Assembly: GCF_004114975.1 (NCBI RefSeq)
Contig: NZ_CP030051.1
Span: forward strand, 4,836,001-4,900,000
Reading direction: 5' to 3'
Length of the DNA stretch: 64,000 nucleotides
DNA from: Bradyrhizobium guangdongense
GTDB lineage: Bacteria; Pseudomonadota; Alphaproteobacteria; Rhizobiales; Xanthobacteraceae
How positions within the stretch are numbered: the first letter of the stretch is position 1; every line of letters starts with the position of its first letter. Under the pieces are notes generated by a model. It was given only the letters and a program-made list of their open reading frames with translations. It did no database searches and had not been told where the DNA came from. This document shows positions 24,583-33,664 of this stretch, piece after piece. Both the position numbers and the translations under genes were made by a program.

Positions 24583-24996
24583 ATGGCAGCTTATTCGTTG
24601 AGTGTTATCGGAGTACTTCTCCTCTGCCTCATATCCAAATTGCTGGCGATTCATTCGGGATCGTCCAAAGGCAGGGCGGGCGTCCTCTCCGGACCTGTCC
24701 TGCCGGCCGACGACGAAAACTTGTTGTACCGGATTGATCGCGTGCACATGAACACGGTGGAGGCGCTGCCACCTTTTGTGGTCCCAGCCGTTCTGGCCAT
24801 GATGGTAGGAGTCAGACCCGGTACACTTGCGACGCTCGTATGGATCTACGTTGCGATTCGTCTGATACACGTTGTGGTCTATTTGCGCGGCGGCAAAGCT
24901 GCCAAAGGCGGCAGCATCAGAACCATTCTCTATGTTTCGGGAGCGCTCGTAACTGTTATTCTCATTGCCACGACCACCGTCGCAGCTATCCGCTGA
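24583..24996 (+). CDS. MAPEG-family membrane protein
   Basis: The protein is 137 aa with four hydrophobic segments. The MAPEG pattern shows in the loop after the first segment (RIDRVHMNTVEALPPFVVPA) and in WIYVAIRLIHVVVYLRGG. Family members are trimeric glutathione transferases or peroxidases for lipophilic compounds. It is 45 nt downstream of the SRPBCC gene and is the last gene before guaA, consistent with a small ArsR-controlled detoxification operon. A second, unrelated MAPEG gene lies at 29889-30311. Confidence 0.83.
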   Translation: MAAYSLSVIGVLLLCLISKLLAIHSGSSKGRAGVLSGPVLPADDENLLYRIDRVHMNTVEALPPFVVPAVLAMMVGVRPGTLATLVWIYVAIRLIHVVVYLRGGKAAKGGSIRTILYVSGALVTVILIATTTVAAIR

Positions 24997-25285
24997 AGAA
25001 CAGTGGGGCTACTGAGACCGCGACAGATTCGGCTACTTGCTCTCCTCGCATTCGTCCAGCTGTCCGCTTTTCGCCAAGAGCTGCCTCCTTCCACCCGGGC
25101 CACCCAAGCTTCGACCTTTGTGTACGCTGCAATGCGCCACTGTACTCATTTGTCGCAAGCAGGATGAAACTCCAACTGCGATACGATAATGTGGAACTCA
25201 CCAATTTTGAGAGTGCTCGTCTATGAAAGGTGGAGAAACTGCCCCACCCAAACTTGCGCAAAACCACGCCATAGACGTCCTTCCT

Positions 25286-25302
25286 ACTACTCCCACTCAA
25301 TC
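25286..25302. repeat. Right copy of the 17-bp direct repeat, within the guaA 3' end (putative att site)
   Basis: Identical to 13708-13724. On the minus strand it covers the last guaA codons (ATT GAG TGG GAG) and the TAG stop. Because this copy keeps guaA intact, integration would not disrupt GMP synthesis, as is usual for gene-end attachment sites. Confidence 0.75.
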
Positions 25303-26885
25303 GTCCCCGGCGGCTTGCTGGTCACGTCATACACCACCCGGTTGACGCCCTTCACCTCGTTGATGATGCGCGTGGCGGTCTCGCCCAGAAACTTCATGTC
25401 GAACTGGTAGAAGTCCGCGGTCATGCCGTCGGTGGAGGTGACGGCGCGGAGGCCCACGACGTAGTCGTAGGTGCGGCCGTCGCCCATGACGCCGACCGTC
25501 TTCACGGGGAGCAGCACGGCAAAGGCCTGCCAGATCTCGTCATAGAGGCCGTGCTTCCTGATCTGGTCGATGTAGACGGCATCGGCCTTGCGCAGGATGT
25601 CGAGCTTGTCGCGCGTGATGTCGCCGGGGCAGCGGATGGCAAGTCCCGGGCCCGGGAAGGGATGGCGGCCGACGAAGATTTCGGGCAGGCCGAGCTCGCG
25701 CCCGAGCTTGCGGACCTCGTCCTTGAACAGCTCGCGCAAGGGCTCGACGAGCTTCATGTTCATGCGCTCAGGGAGACCGCCGACATTGTGGTGCGACTTG
25801 ATGGTGACCGAGGGGCCGCCGGTGAAGGAGACGCTCTCGATCACGTCGGGGTAGAGCGTGCCCTGCGCCAGGAAGTCGGCGCCGCCGATCTTCTTGGCCT
25901 CAGCCTCGAACACCTCGATGAAGAGGCGGCCGATGGTCTTGCGCTTAGTTTCGGGATCGGTGACGCCTTCGAGCTCGCCGAGGAACTGCTTGGACGCGTC
26001 CACGTGCACGAGCGGGATGTTGTAGTGGTGGCGAAACAGGTCGACCACGGTTTTGGCTTCGTCGAGACGCAGCAGACCATGATCGACGAACACGCAGGTG
26101 AGCTGGTCGCCGATGGCCTCATGGATCAAGACGGCCGCGACGGCGGAATCGACACCGCCGGACAGGCCGCAGATCACCTTGCCCTTGCCGACCTGCTGGC
26201 GGATCTTTGCGATCTCCTCCTCGCGGAAGGCGCGCATGGTCCAGTCCCCGGTGAGGCCGGCGATCTTGCGGACGAAATTGCGGATCAGCTTGGCGCCGTC
26301 GGGCGTGTGCACCACTTCGGGATGGAACATCAGGCCGTAATATTTGCGCGTCTCGTCCTGGATGATCGCGAAGGGCGCGTTCGGCGAGGTGCCGGCGACG
26401 GAGAAGCCCGGCGGCATCCTGGTGATGCGGTCGCCATGGCTCATCCAGACCTGGTTCTTGCTGCCTGATGACCAGACGTCCGCGAACAGCTGGCTCTCGG
26501 CCTTGACCTCGACGTCGGCGCGACCGAATTCGCGGTGATGGCCGCCCTCGACCTCGCCGCCGAGCTGCGCCGCCATGGTCATCTGGCCGTAGCAGATGCC
26601 CATCACGGGCACGCCGGAATCGAAGATGAGCTGCGGGGCGCGGGGCGAGCCGGCTTCATGCACCGATTCAGGGCCGCCGGAGAGAATCACCGCTTTCGGC
26701 TTCATCTCTTTGAAAGCCTGTTCGGCCTTGTTGAACGGGACGATCTCGCAATAGACGCCGTCCTCGCGCACCCGACGCGCGATCAGCTGCGTCACCTGGC
26801 TGCCGAAGTCGACGATGAGAATCTTGTCGTGCGCCGAGGCCACCGAGGGCGTCGACGCGGAGCGGTCGTTCTGTGCTGCTGTCAT
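25287..26885 (-). CDS. guaA: GMP synthase (glutamine-hydrolysing)
   Basis: The protein is 532 aa. It converts XMP to GMP with glutamine and ATP. The N-terminal amidotransferase has catalytic C98 in MGICYGQ and the partner motif MFHPEVVHT. The ATP-pyrophosphatase domain carries the P-loop [12 protein letters not shown]. The dimerisation domain ends in the conserved KPPGTIEWE. The start at 26885 gives the usual N-terminus ahead of [10 protein letters not shown]. It lies in the same 12-kb neighbourhood as guaB (35807-37300), the preceding step of the pathway. Its final codons are the inferred integration site. Confidence 0.97.
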   Translation of the reverse strand: MTAAQNDRSASTPSVASAHDKILIVDFGSQVTQLIARRVREDGVYCEIVPFNKAEQAFKEMKPKAVILSGGPESVHEAGSPRAPQLIFDSGVPVMGICYGQMTMAAQLGGEVEGGHHREFGRADVEVKAESQLFADVWSSGSKNQVWMSHGDRITRMPPGFSVAGTSPNAPFAIIQDETRKYYGLMFHPEVVHTPDGAKLIRNFVRKIAGLTGDWTMRAFREEEIAKIRQQVGKGKVICGLSGGVDSAVAAVLIHEAIGDQLTCVFVDHGLLRLDEAKTVVDLFRHHYNIPLVHVDASKQFLGELEGVTDPETKRKTIGRLFIEVFEAEAKKIGGADFLAQGTLYPDVIESVSFTGGPSVTIKSHHNVGGLPERMNMKLVEPLRELFKDEVRKLGRELGLPEIFVGRHPFPGPGLAIRCPGDITRDKLDILRKADAVYIDQIRKHGLYDEIWQAFAVLLPVKTVGVMGDGRTYDYVVGLRAVTSTDGMTADFYQFDMKFLGETATRIINEVKGVNRVVYDVTSKPPGTIEWE

Positions 26886-27034
26886 GGCAAGCCAATACGC
26901 GATGAGCCCCCTGCCCGCAACCGCGGCCGTAGGCGCTCCCACATGCTTCTTTGGGCATGGACAAAGCTATATAGGTAAGTATTATTGACCTAATTGGCCC
27001 ATCGCTTGAATCAAGGGCTATCAGGGAGAACGCC

Positions 27035-27406
27035 ATGTCCAGATTTCATCAGCCATCACAGCTTGTCACGCTCGGCCGGACCTGGGTCGAGGCCTGGAAC
27101 GCGCGCGACCTCGAGCGCGTGCTGACGCTCTATGATGAGGACGCCGTGATGACCTCGGACCGAATCCCCGCGATGGGGTTCGACGCCAGCGGCACGGTGC
27201 GCGGCAAGGAGAGTTTACGCGCGTATTGGGGCAAGGCACTCGGATTGCTACCGGAGCTGCACTTCTCGCTGATCGATGTGTTCGTCAGCCCTGACAGCGT
27301 CATGGTGTTTTACCAGAACGAGCGCGGCAAGAAGATCTGCGAATATCTGCGGGTGAATGATGCGGGGCTGATCGTGCAGGGCTCGGCGAACCATCTGCCG
27401 CATTGA
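27035..27406 (+). CDS. NTF2/SnoaL-like small protein
   Basis: The protein is 123 aa. The N-terminal helix LVTLGRTWVEAWNARDLERVL followed by YDEDAVMTSDRIPAMG and a KESLRAYWGKAL segment is characteristic of the SnoaL-like polyketide-cyclase fold. It has no signal peptide. Family members are diverse ligand-binding or isomerase proteins, so no reaction can be assigned. It is divergent from guaA, whose start is 149 nt away. Confidence 0.8.
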   Translation: MSRFHQPSQLVTLGRTWVEAWNARDLERVLTLYDEDAVMTSDRIPAMGFDASGTVRGKESLRAYWGKALGLLPELHFSLIDVFVSPDSVMVFYQNERGKKICEYLRVNDAGLIVQGSANHLPH

Positions 27407-27419
27407 GAACTCTCGTCCC

Positions 27420-27545
27420 ATCCGCCACTGTCATTCCTCCGACAGCGGAGAATCCAGTACGCCGCGGCTCCTCCGCATTACGGCATGGCCTCTGGAGTCC
27501 TGGATCGCCCGCTTCGCGGGCGATGAGACGGAGACTGCGGCGCGT
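27420..27545. repeat. Dispersed intergenic palindromic repeat
   Basis: The region fills the gap between two genes. It contains ATCCAGTACGCCGC (27452-27465), whose reverse complement recurs at 49302-49315. It also has a 9-bp hairpin ATCGCCCGC / GCGGGCGAT (27504-27524) with a TTC loop, mirrored in form by the 49314-49335 hairpin. It is likely a member of a genome-wide repeat family. Confidence 0.6.
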
Positions 27546-27595
27546 ACGTGCGCTAACACAGGCGCTGCCGGCTCTGAATTCAAGGACTCCTCTCC

Positions 27596-27928
27596 ATGAA
27601 ACTCCCCACCTCGCCATTCACCGTCACCGACTGGAGCAAGGTCGAAGCCACCATACATCCCGGCGAGACCGGCGAAGCAAAATGGCGCACCCTGAACATC
27701 GGTGATCTCAGGGTGCGGATGGTCGAATATTCGGCGGGCTATCTCGCCGATCACTGGTGCGATCGCGGCCATGTGCTTTACGTGCTCGCCGGCGAGCTCG
27801 ACAGCGAATTGCGCGACGGGCGCAGGTTCAAGCTGACGCCGGGCATGAGCTACCAGGTCTCGGATTTCGGCGACGCCGCGCATCGCTCGTCGACGGCGGT
27901 GGGCGCAACGCTCTTCATTGTCGACTGA
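27596..27928 (+). CDS. DHCW-motif cupin-fold protein
   Basis: The protein is 110 aa, a small single-domain cupin. It carries the name-giving motif in YLADHWCDRGHVLYVLAGEL, followed by the cupin strands GMSYQVSDFGDAAHRSST. The function of the DHCW group is unknown; a metal site formed by the histidines and cysteine is plausible. It is preceded by the repeat at 27420-27545 and stands alone. Confidence 0.83.
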   Translation: MKLPTSPFTVTDWSKVEATIHPGETGEAKWRTLNIGDLRVRMVEYSAGYLADHWCDRGHVLYVLAGELDSELRDGRRFKLTPGMSYQVSDFGDAAHRSSTAVGATLFIVD

Positions 27929-28192
27929 CGGAACTATCCTTCCCGCGGCCGTGTGCAGCGCAAAATAGCAAACGGCGCGCGGCTCGCTGTCAGCGCGCGG
28001 CGCCTTGAAGTCGCCCCAAAAAATCTCTAGATTGTGATCATCGATCCTTGGCCGAACGACTGGGCCGCTCCGTCTCATTTCCAATGGGCGAGCACGTTTC
28101 AGGTATTTCTCCAAAATCGACCAATCGGGACGTGGGCGCAAACCATGCGCATTTGTCCCCCTGAGTGCATCGTCACAAAGAAGGAAATGACT

Positions 28193-28402
28193 ATGGCAAT
28201 GGGTACCGTGAAGTGGTTCAACAATCAAAAGGGCTTTGGCTTCATCCAGCCTGACAACGGCGACAAGGACGTCTTCGTTCACATCAGCGCCGTCGAGCGC
28301 GCCGGCCTCAGCACCCTCAACGAGGGCCAGAAGGTCTCGTTCGACATCGTCGCGGACCGCCGCAGCGGCAAGTCCTCGGCCGACAACCTCCGCGCCGGCT
28401 AG
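28193..28402 (+). CDS. cspA: Cold-shock-domain RNA chaperone
   Basis: The protein is 69 aa, the standard CspA size. Both RNA-binding motifs are present: KGFGFI (RNP1) and VFVHIS (RNP2), with the start GTVKWFN. ATG 28193 is preceded by AAGGA at good spacing; an ATG 6 nt earlier is less likely. The leader is long (about 260 nt to the previous gene), as common for cold-shock genes. A clear terminator follows at 28459. Confidence 0.93.
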   Translation: MAMGTVKWFNNQKGFGFIQPDNGDKDVFVHISAVERAGLSTLNEGQKVSFDIVADRRSGKSSADNLRAG

Positions 28403-28458
28403 TCAGCCGCGCACGATCTGACCACGGACGTACCGGTTAGAATCGTTGAACTCGAAGA

Positions 28459-28494
28459 CCCCGCGACCGGGATACGGTTCGCGGGGTTTTTGTT
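28459..28494 (+). terminator. Rho-independent terminator after cspA
   Basis: Stem CCCCGCG (28459-28465) and CGCGGGG (28480-28486) are followed at once by a TTTTTGTTT run, 57 nt after the cspA stop. Confidence 0.88.
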
Positions 28495-28500
28495 TGCGCT

Positions 28501-28539
28501 GTCATTCCGGGACGCCCCCAGGGCGAGCCCCGGAATGAC
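28501..28539. repeat. Intergenic palindrome with GTCATTCCGGG arms
   Basis: Perfect 11-bp arms GTCATTCCGGG and CCCGGAATGAC are separated by 17 nt. The arm sequence is the same as in the larger palindrome at 37530-37635, so the two belong to one repeat family. Confidence 0.7.
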
Positions 28540-28551
28540 GGCGGAGCGAGA

Positions 28552-29853
28552 TCAGCCGACCTTCTTCAGAACCGAGACGAAAAACCCGTCCGTCCCCGTA
28601 CGGCGCGGGGTCATCAGCCAGCCCTCGTCGGATTGCAGCGCGGCTTGCGCAAACTGCTCGGCCTTGTCCCAAAGCACGCTGGCGGTCTGCTCGGGCGGAA
28701 GGGCCGAAAACTCCGGATGCTTGGCGATGAAGGCCCTCACCTGCTCGTTGTTCTCTTCTGACAGCACCGAGCAGGTGATGTAGGCGATGCGGCCGCCGGC
28801 CTTCACCAGCGGAACGGCGCGCTCCAGCACCTCGGCCTGGTCTTTCAGGCGGATCTCCAGCGCACCCGGCCGCATGCGCCATTTGGCATCGGGGTTACGG
28901 CGCCAGGTCCCGGTTCCCGTGCAAGGCGCGTCGATCACGACGAGGTCGGCAGTCGCGCTGATATCGGCAAGCGGATCGGCTTCGCCCTTGGGCGTGCGGA
29001 CATCGGCATTGTGGACGCCGGCGCGCGACAGGCGTTCGTGGATCGGCATCAGCTGGCGCTTGTCGCGATCGGTGGCAATGAGCCGGCCCTTGCCCTGCAT
29101 CAGCGCGGCGAGCGCCAGTGTCTTGCCGCCGGCCCCGGCGCAGAGATCGATCACCTGCTCACCCGGTTTGGCCGCGGTGAACAGGGCCGCAAGCTGCGAT
29201 CCTTCATCCTGCACCTCAACGCCGCCCTTGATGAAATCCTCTTCCGCCTGAATGCCGGGATTGCGCGCATCGGCCGACAGCTCGATGCGCAGGCCGTTTG
29301 GCGACCATGGCGTCGGTTTCGCATGAAGATGAGCAAGCGCCTTCAGCACCTTGTCGCGATTGGACTTTAGCGTGTTGACGCGCAGGTCGAGCGGCGCCCG
29401 GCTTGCCATCGCCATCGCCTCGGCGATGCGGTCATCGCCGAACACTTTGGCCAGATGCGAATCGAGCCATTCCGGATAGTCGCCGGCGATCGAGGCCGGT
29501 GCATGCTTCAGCGAGCGTTGGCTGAGCGCGGCCTGCTCCGCCTCCGTCAAAGGCGCCGGTGCGAAGCGGCTGCCGTCGAACAAGGCGGCCATGGTCGCGG
29601 TATCCATGTCGCGCTCGAGGCGGAGCATGCCGATCAGGCGCGCGCGGGCGGTATCGGAATCCATCAAATAGGCGCTCGAGGAAAAGCGGCGCAACACGTC
29701 CCAGACGAGGCCTGCGATGGCGGCGCGGTCGCCGGAGCCGGCAAAGCGGTGCGCGGTGCCCCACTCCTTCAGCGCCTTCGCCGCAGGCACGCGGTCGCGT
29801 TCGATGGTGTCGATCAGTTCGATGGCTGCGGACAGCCGGGCAGCGGGAGTCAT
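28552..29853 (-). CDS. rsmB: RsmB/NOP-family RNA m5C methyltransferase
   Basis: The protein is 433 aa. It is a SAM-dependent cytosine-C5 RNA methyltransferase. The SAM motif is VIDLCAGAGGKTLALAALM. Motif IV with the releasing cysteine is VVIDAPCTGTGTWRRNPD. The catalytic cysteine is in IAYITCSVLSEEN. The N-terminal NusB-like part seen in E. coli RsmB is reduced. The likely target is C967 of 16S rRNA, but YebU-like activity cannot be excluded. The following MAPEG gene is on the same strand, upstream. Confidence 0.88.
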   Translation of the reverse strand: MTPAARLSAAIELIDTIERDRVPAAKALKEWGTAHRFAGSGDRAAIAGLVWDVLRRFSSSAYLMDSDTARARLIGMLRLERDMDTATMAALFDGSRFAPAPLTEAEQAALSQRSLKHAPASIAGDYPEWLDSHLAKVFGDDRIAEAMAMASRAPLDLRVNTLKSNRDKVLKALAHLHAKPTPWSPNGLRIELSADARNPGIQAEEDFIKGGVEVQDEGSQLAALFTAAKPGEQVIDLCAGAGGKTLALAALMQGKGRLIATDRDKRQLMPIHERLSRAGVHNADVRTPKGEADPLADISATADLVVIDAPCTGTGTWRRNPDAKWRMRPGALEIRLKDQAEVLERAVPLVKAGGRIAYITCSVLSEENNEQVRAFIAKHPEFSALPPEQTASVLWDKAEQFAQAALQSDEGWLMTPRRTGTDGFFVSVLKKVG

Positions 29854-29888
29854 TTGAGTCTTTCAGATCAGGATTGGCGCACCAGCGC

Positions 29889-30311
29889 CTAGATCAGCAG
29901 CAGGATTTTCAGTGCGAAGTAGACCCACATCGCCAGCAGCACGAGCACGCCGGCGAGCCAGATCGACGAGCGCTGGCCGAGATCGTTCGACGTGATGAAC
30001 ACGCCGGCATGGGCAAAGCGCGTCACCACGAACACCCAGGACATCAGCACGATGAAAAGGTCGGCGTGGCGCAAGGGCAGTGCCAGTGCGATCAGCGCAT
30101 AGAACAGCACCGGCAGTTCGAACTGGTTGCGGTAGCAATTGGCGGTTTGCGTGGCGCCCTTGGGCCAATTGGGCTCGCCGAGCGCAATGTCGCGGATCTT
30201 GGTCTCGCCCGAGACCAGCGCTTTGCGGCGGGCGAACACCATGCCGATCAGGAGGGCGAAGGTGAGCCCGATCTGCACGAAGACAGGCAACAAAGCCATT
30301 TGAACTGACAT
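29889..30311 (-). CDS. MAPEG-family membrane protein
   Basis: The protein is 140 aa with four hydrophobic segments. The MAPEG loop reads NCYRNQFELPVLFYALIALA, and the last half has VVTRFAHAGVFITSNDLGQR. The ATG at 30311 is preceded by GGGAAAG; sequence further upstream in frame is not conserved-looking. It lies 36 nt upstream of rsmB on the same strand, so the two may be co-transcribed. The substrate is unknown. Confidence 0.83.
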   Translation of the reverse strand: MSVQMALLPVFVQIGLTFALLIGMVFARRKALVSGETKIRDIALGEPNWPKGATQTANCYRNQFELPVLFYALIALALPLRHADLFIVLMSWVFVVTRFAHAGVFITSNDLGQRSSIWLAGVLVLLAMWVYFALKILLLI

Positions 30312-30476
30312 CGGAACTTTCCCGTGAGGCGGCATGCCGCGGACCGTCAATAGCCGCGACTGCTCGCCCTGACAATCGGCGAGTTGAACCGGCGTTCCCG
30401 CTTCGGCGACCAACTGCTGATACTTGAAGCGATTTTGGCCCCTCAAGTCCGGCGGCGGCGCCGCCCAGAGCGCGAC

Positions 30477-31091
30477 ATGAATACCCTGTCCAATCTTTGG
30501 AGCGAAGCCGCCGACGGCGAGCTCGGCATCTGGATGTCGGCGCTGTCGGGCATCGCCGCGGCCCTCGCCGTGGCGCTGGCGATGACCGTCTACTTCCGCC
30601 TGTCCTACCGGACCTGGCGCGACGTCGTCAGGCATGGCCTCGCAACGCTCGCTGCCGTCGCCCTGTTCGGTTTCGCCGCTTACGACATGCGCCACGCCGC
30701 GCTGGCCTATCTCGGCCTCAACCCCTCCAAGCCCGCGGTCGAGTTCGAGATCCGCATGCCCCGGGAGACGCTGACGGCCGTCAGCGGCAGCCAGATCGAG
30801 CTGCACACCGACCGCAACCAGACGCTGGCGCTGGTCGACGGCGTGACCGAACTTGCCGACGGACGCGCGGTGCTACGCGGCGCGGTCGCCCTCAACTACC
30901 GCACCGCCGACCGGGTGCTGGTCCTGAACCTGCCCGGCAAAGGCACGTTCGAGTTTCGCCTGCGCCTCTCCGCCGAGCCGCATCCCAGCGAGCAGTTCGG
31001 CCCCTGGCACCTCGCCGACCGCATCACCCCCTCGGTCGCAAGCGGCGCCGCGCCGCAGGACGCTTACACGATCCGCTATCGCGTGCTTTAA
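30477..31091 (+). CDS. Membrane-anchored hypothetical protein
   Basis: The protein is 204 aa. Two hydrophobic segments at about residues 18-40 and 58-75 precede a periplasmic-looking beta-rich domain (about 85-204). I do not recognise a family. The frame has strong third-position GC, normal for the genome, and a reasonable ATG. It precedes the metallophosphoesterase by 68 nt on the same strand and could be co-expressed with it. Confidence 0.65.
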   Translation: MNTLSNLWSEAADGELGIWMSALSGIAAALAVALAMTVYFRLSYRTWRDVVRHGLATLAAVALFGFAAYDMRHAALAYLGLNPSKPAVEFEIRMPRETLTAVSGSQIELHTDRNQTLALVDGVTELADGRAVLRGAVALNYRTADRVLVLNLPGKGTFEFRLRLSAEPHPSEQFGPWHLADRITPSVASGAAPQDAYTIRYRVL

Positions 31092-31159
31092 ACTTTGTTT
31101 CATCACGGTTCTTGTGCGCGCGTCATCGTTCCGACGTTTCGCCGGACGATACTTTGCCT

Positions 31160-32002
31160 ATGTCCGAATTTCGCCTCACCCAGATTTCCGACACGCATCT
31201 CGGCCGGCGCTTTCCCGGCCTGATCGCCAACTTCCAGGCGATCAGCGAGCATATCGACGCGAGCAGGCCTGATCTCGTCATCAACACCGGCGACGTATCC
31301 TTCGACGGGCCGATCAGCCGCGACGACGTCGAGTTCGCGAAAAGCCTGCACGACGCCCTGCCCGTTGCCTGCCGCTACATTCCGGGCAATCACGACATCG
31401 GCGACAATCCGACCGCACTCGGGCCTGCGCCGAAACCGCCGGTGACCGAAGCCCACCGCCGGCAATTCCGCGACATCATCGGCGAAGACCATTGGTCGTT
31501 CGAGGCTGCCGGCTGGTGCTTCATCGGCCTCAACTCGCTGGTGATGAATTCTGGCCTCGCCTTCGAGGCCGAGCAATTCGACTGGCTCTCGGCCGAAATC
31601 TCACGCGCGAACAGAAAACAAGTCGCGCTGTTCATCCACAAGCCGCTGTTTCTCCACCGGCCCGATGACGCCGAGACGCCGGAGACCTCGATCCGTTACG
31701 TGCCGCAGCCGGCGCGTGCGCGCCTGATCGAGATGCTGGGCAGCGCGGACCTCCGCCTCATCGCCAGCGGCCATGTGCATCAGCGCCGCGACTTCACGTT
31801 CCGCCACGTCAGGCACGTCTGGGCACCGTCGGCCGGCTTCAAGATTAACGACGCGCGCCAGGACCGGATCGCGATCAAGGAGACCGGCCTCGTCGAGTAC
31901 CGCTTTTCACCCGACAGTTTTGAAGTCCGCCACATCCGCGCGGCTGGTCAAGTCGATGTCGATATCGAAGAGCTCTTCGCCCAGATGGGCGGCGAGCAGT
32001 GA
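31160..32002 (+). CDS. Calcineurin-like metallophosphoesterase
   Basis: The protein is 280 aa. All metal motifs are present: ISDTHLG near residue 9, NTGDVSFDG near 41, YIPGNHDIGD near 74, FIHKPLF and ASGHVHQRRDF. It resembles CpdA/GpdQ-type cyclic-nucleotide or glycerophosphodiester phosphodiesterases. No signal peptide is visible, so it should be cytoplasmic. The substrate cannot be read from sequence. It ends 10 nt from a convergent small gene. Confidence 0.85.
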   Translation: MSEFRLTQISDTHLGRRFPGLIANFQAISEHIDASRPDLVINTGDVSFDGPISRDDVEFAKSLHDALPVACRYIPGNHDIGDNPTALGPAPKPPVTEAHRRQFRDIIGEDHWSFEAAGWCFIGLNSLVMNSGLAFEAEQFDWLSAEISRANRKQVALFIHKPLFLHRPDDAETPETSIRYVPQPARARLIEMLGSADLRLIASGHVHQRRDFTFRHVRHVWAPSAGFKINDARQDRIAIKETGLVEYRFSPDSFEVRHIRAAGQVDVDIEELFAQMGGEQ

Positions 32003-32012
32003 GCGCACACGC

Positions 32013-32312
32013 TCAAGCGACGCTCTTGAGATCCTGCTGGATCGCAGCGAGTAACGATTGCAGCGCTTCGCTGGTGACTTCTGGAGGCGCCGCCCCATCG
32101 ACCGGCACGATCTTCGCGGGCTCGGCCGTCTTGAGCGACCGATTGGGAAAACGCGGCGGCGGCTTTGGCATGGCGGGGGCTGCGAACTCGCCCTCCTCCT
32201 CGCTGTGCACGAACTTGCCGTGAATGACGTCGTCGTGGCGGCCCATGACATACATGGCCACCCAATAGCCGGCCGCCAGAAGAATAACGCAGAAAATACC
32301 GATCTCTAACAT
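32013..32312 (-). CDS. Small single-TM hypothetical protein
   Basis: The protein is 99 aa. One N-terminal hydrophobic segment (IGIFCVILLAAGYWVAMYVM) is followed by a charged, proline-rich tail. I recognise no family. The coding bias is good and it converges with the metallophosphoesterase gene. Confidence 0.6.
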   Translation of the reverse strand: MLEIGIFCVILLAAGYWVAMYVMGRHDDVIHGKFVHSEEEGEFAAPAMPKPPPRFPNRSLKTAEPAKIVPVDGAAPPEVTSEALQSLLAAIQQDLKSVA

Positions 32313-32504
32313 CGCAGCACCTGAAATATGCGCGATGATTCAATGCCTTCGCCCGGACGTCAATCAACCCTCGTTCACACTCCGCCCTTTAGGGGCGAGT
32401 GTGGCCGATCGGTGACTCTTTGTTAACCATTGACGCCCGGGGCGCGGCGTCGGAGCAACTGGATGGCGCTCCAGGCCTGTCGGAGACGCAGCAGGCCTTG
32501 AAAG

Positions 32505-33527
32505 CTAAGCCTTATCCCCCCCGACCCGGACCAGCTGCTTGCCGAAATTGGCCCCCTTCAGCAGCCCGATGAAGGCAGCCGGGGCACTCTCCAGGCCCTC
32601 GGTGACGAATTCCTTGTACTTCACCTTGCCATCGCGGACCCAGGTCGACATGTCGCGCAGGAAGTCGCCATGGCGCGAGGCGAAGTCGGAGACGATGAAG
32701 CCGCGGAAGGTCAGCCGCTTGGTGAGGATGTTGCGCATCATCGCAGCGGCCCATTTGGGGGGCTTGGCCTCGGTATCGTTATAGTGGGCGATCAGGCCGC
32801 AGACCGGCACCCGCGCGAAGGGATTGAGCAGCGGGAAGAGCGCCTCGAACACGGCGCCGCCGACATTCTCGAAATAGACGTCGATGCCATCAGGGCAGGC
32901 ATCCTTCAGCTTGGCCGCAAGATCGGGATCGCGGTGATCGATGCAGGCTTCGAAGCCGAGCTCCTTCACCACGTAGTCGCACTTGTCCTTGCCGCCGGCG
33001 ATGCCCACGGCACGTGCGCCCTTGATCCTCGCGATCTGGCCGACGGCCGAGCCGACAGCGCCGGAGGCGCCGGCAACGACAACGGTCTCGCCGGCTTGCG
33101 GCTTGCCGATGTCGAGCAGGCCCGTATACGCGGTCATGCCGGGCATGCCGAGCACACCGATGGAGGTCGAGATCGGCCCGAGCTTGGGATCGACCTTGAT
33201 GAGCCCCTTGCCGTTCGAGATCGCATGCGTCTGCCAGCCGGTGCGCGCACGGACGATGTCGCCGACCGCGAAATCGGAATTGTTGGAGGCTACGACCTCG
33301 CTCACCGCCTCGCCTTCCATCACGCCGCCAACCGGCACCGGGGCGGCATAGGACGGCCCTTCGCTCATGCGTCCGCGCATGTAGGGATCGAGGGACAGCC
33401 AAACGGTGCGCAGCAGGACATCACCCGCGCCGGCCGAGGGAATCGCGAATTCCTCGAGACGAAAATCCGACGGCTTGGGTTCCCCGACGGGGCGTGCGGC
33501 GAGAACGATGCGTTTTGCTTGGGCCAT
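32505..33527 (-). CDS. NADPH-dependent medium-chain reductase, CurA/prostaglandin-reductase type
   Basis: The protein is 340 aa. It is a zinc-free MDR enzyme with LRTVWLSLDPYMRGRMSEG in the N-terminal catalytic domain and the nucleotide-binding loop VVVAGASGAVGSAVGQIARI. VYFENVGGAVFEALF and CGLIAHYN are also typical of curcumin/leukotriene-B4 reductases. It reduces alpha,beta-unsaturated ketones or aldehydes. The ATG at 33527 follows GGAGGA. It is a single gene. Confidence 0.88.
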   Translation of the reverse strand: MAQAKRIVLAARPVGEPKPSDFRLEEFAIPSAGAGDVLLRTVWLSLDPYMRGRMSEGPSYAAPVPVGGVMEGEAVSEVVASNNSDFAVGDIVRARTGWQTHAISNGKGLIKVDPKLGPISTSIGVLGMPGMTAYTGLLDIGKPQAGETVVVAGASGAVGSAVGQIARIKGARAVGIAGGKDKCDYVVKELGFEACIDHRDPDLAAKLKDACPDGIDVYFENVGGAVFEALFPLLNPFARVPVCGLIAHYNDTEAKPPKWAAAMMRNILTKRLTFRGFIVSDFASRHGDFLRDMSTWVRDGKVKYKEFVTEGLESAPAAFIGLLKGANFGKQLVRVGGDKA

Positions 33528-33664
33528 GATGGTTCCTCCGGATCTGTTTGTGGGCATGATTTAGAGGCAGCGTGGCGGCGAAGCAAACGCTCGCTCGATT
33601 AAGGCTTTGGTCGCGAATGCAAACTAAAATTGCGCAGCGTTTCCATGATCAAAGAGCCTAACCG

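Larger units (their letters stand above)
13708..25302. mobile_element. Putative genomic island integrated at the guaA 3' end (about 11.6 kb)
   Basis: The island is bounded by the exact 17-bp repeat at both ends. The 3' end of guaA is a known integration site for genomic islands in many bacteria. Genes inside are accessory: a GFA protein, thioesterase, FAD oxidoreductase, DUF4336, CMD/DUF3224, ICMT-like, DUF1772-like, ECF41 sigma, CMD, flavodoxin, enoyl-CoA hydratase, ArsR, SRPBCC and MAPEG. The left part looks less GC-rich than neighbouring core genes. No integrase, transposase or conjugation gene is present, so the element appears immobile now or depends on functions elsewhere. The boundaries are inferred from the repeat alone. 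Confidence 0.65.
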
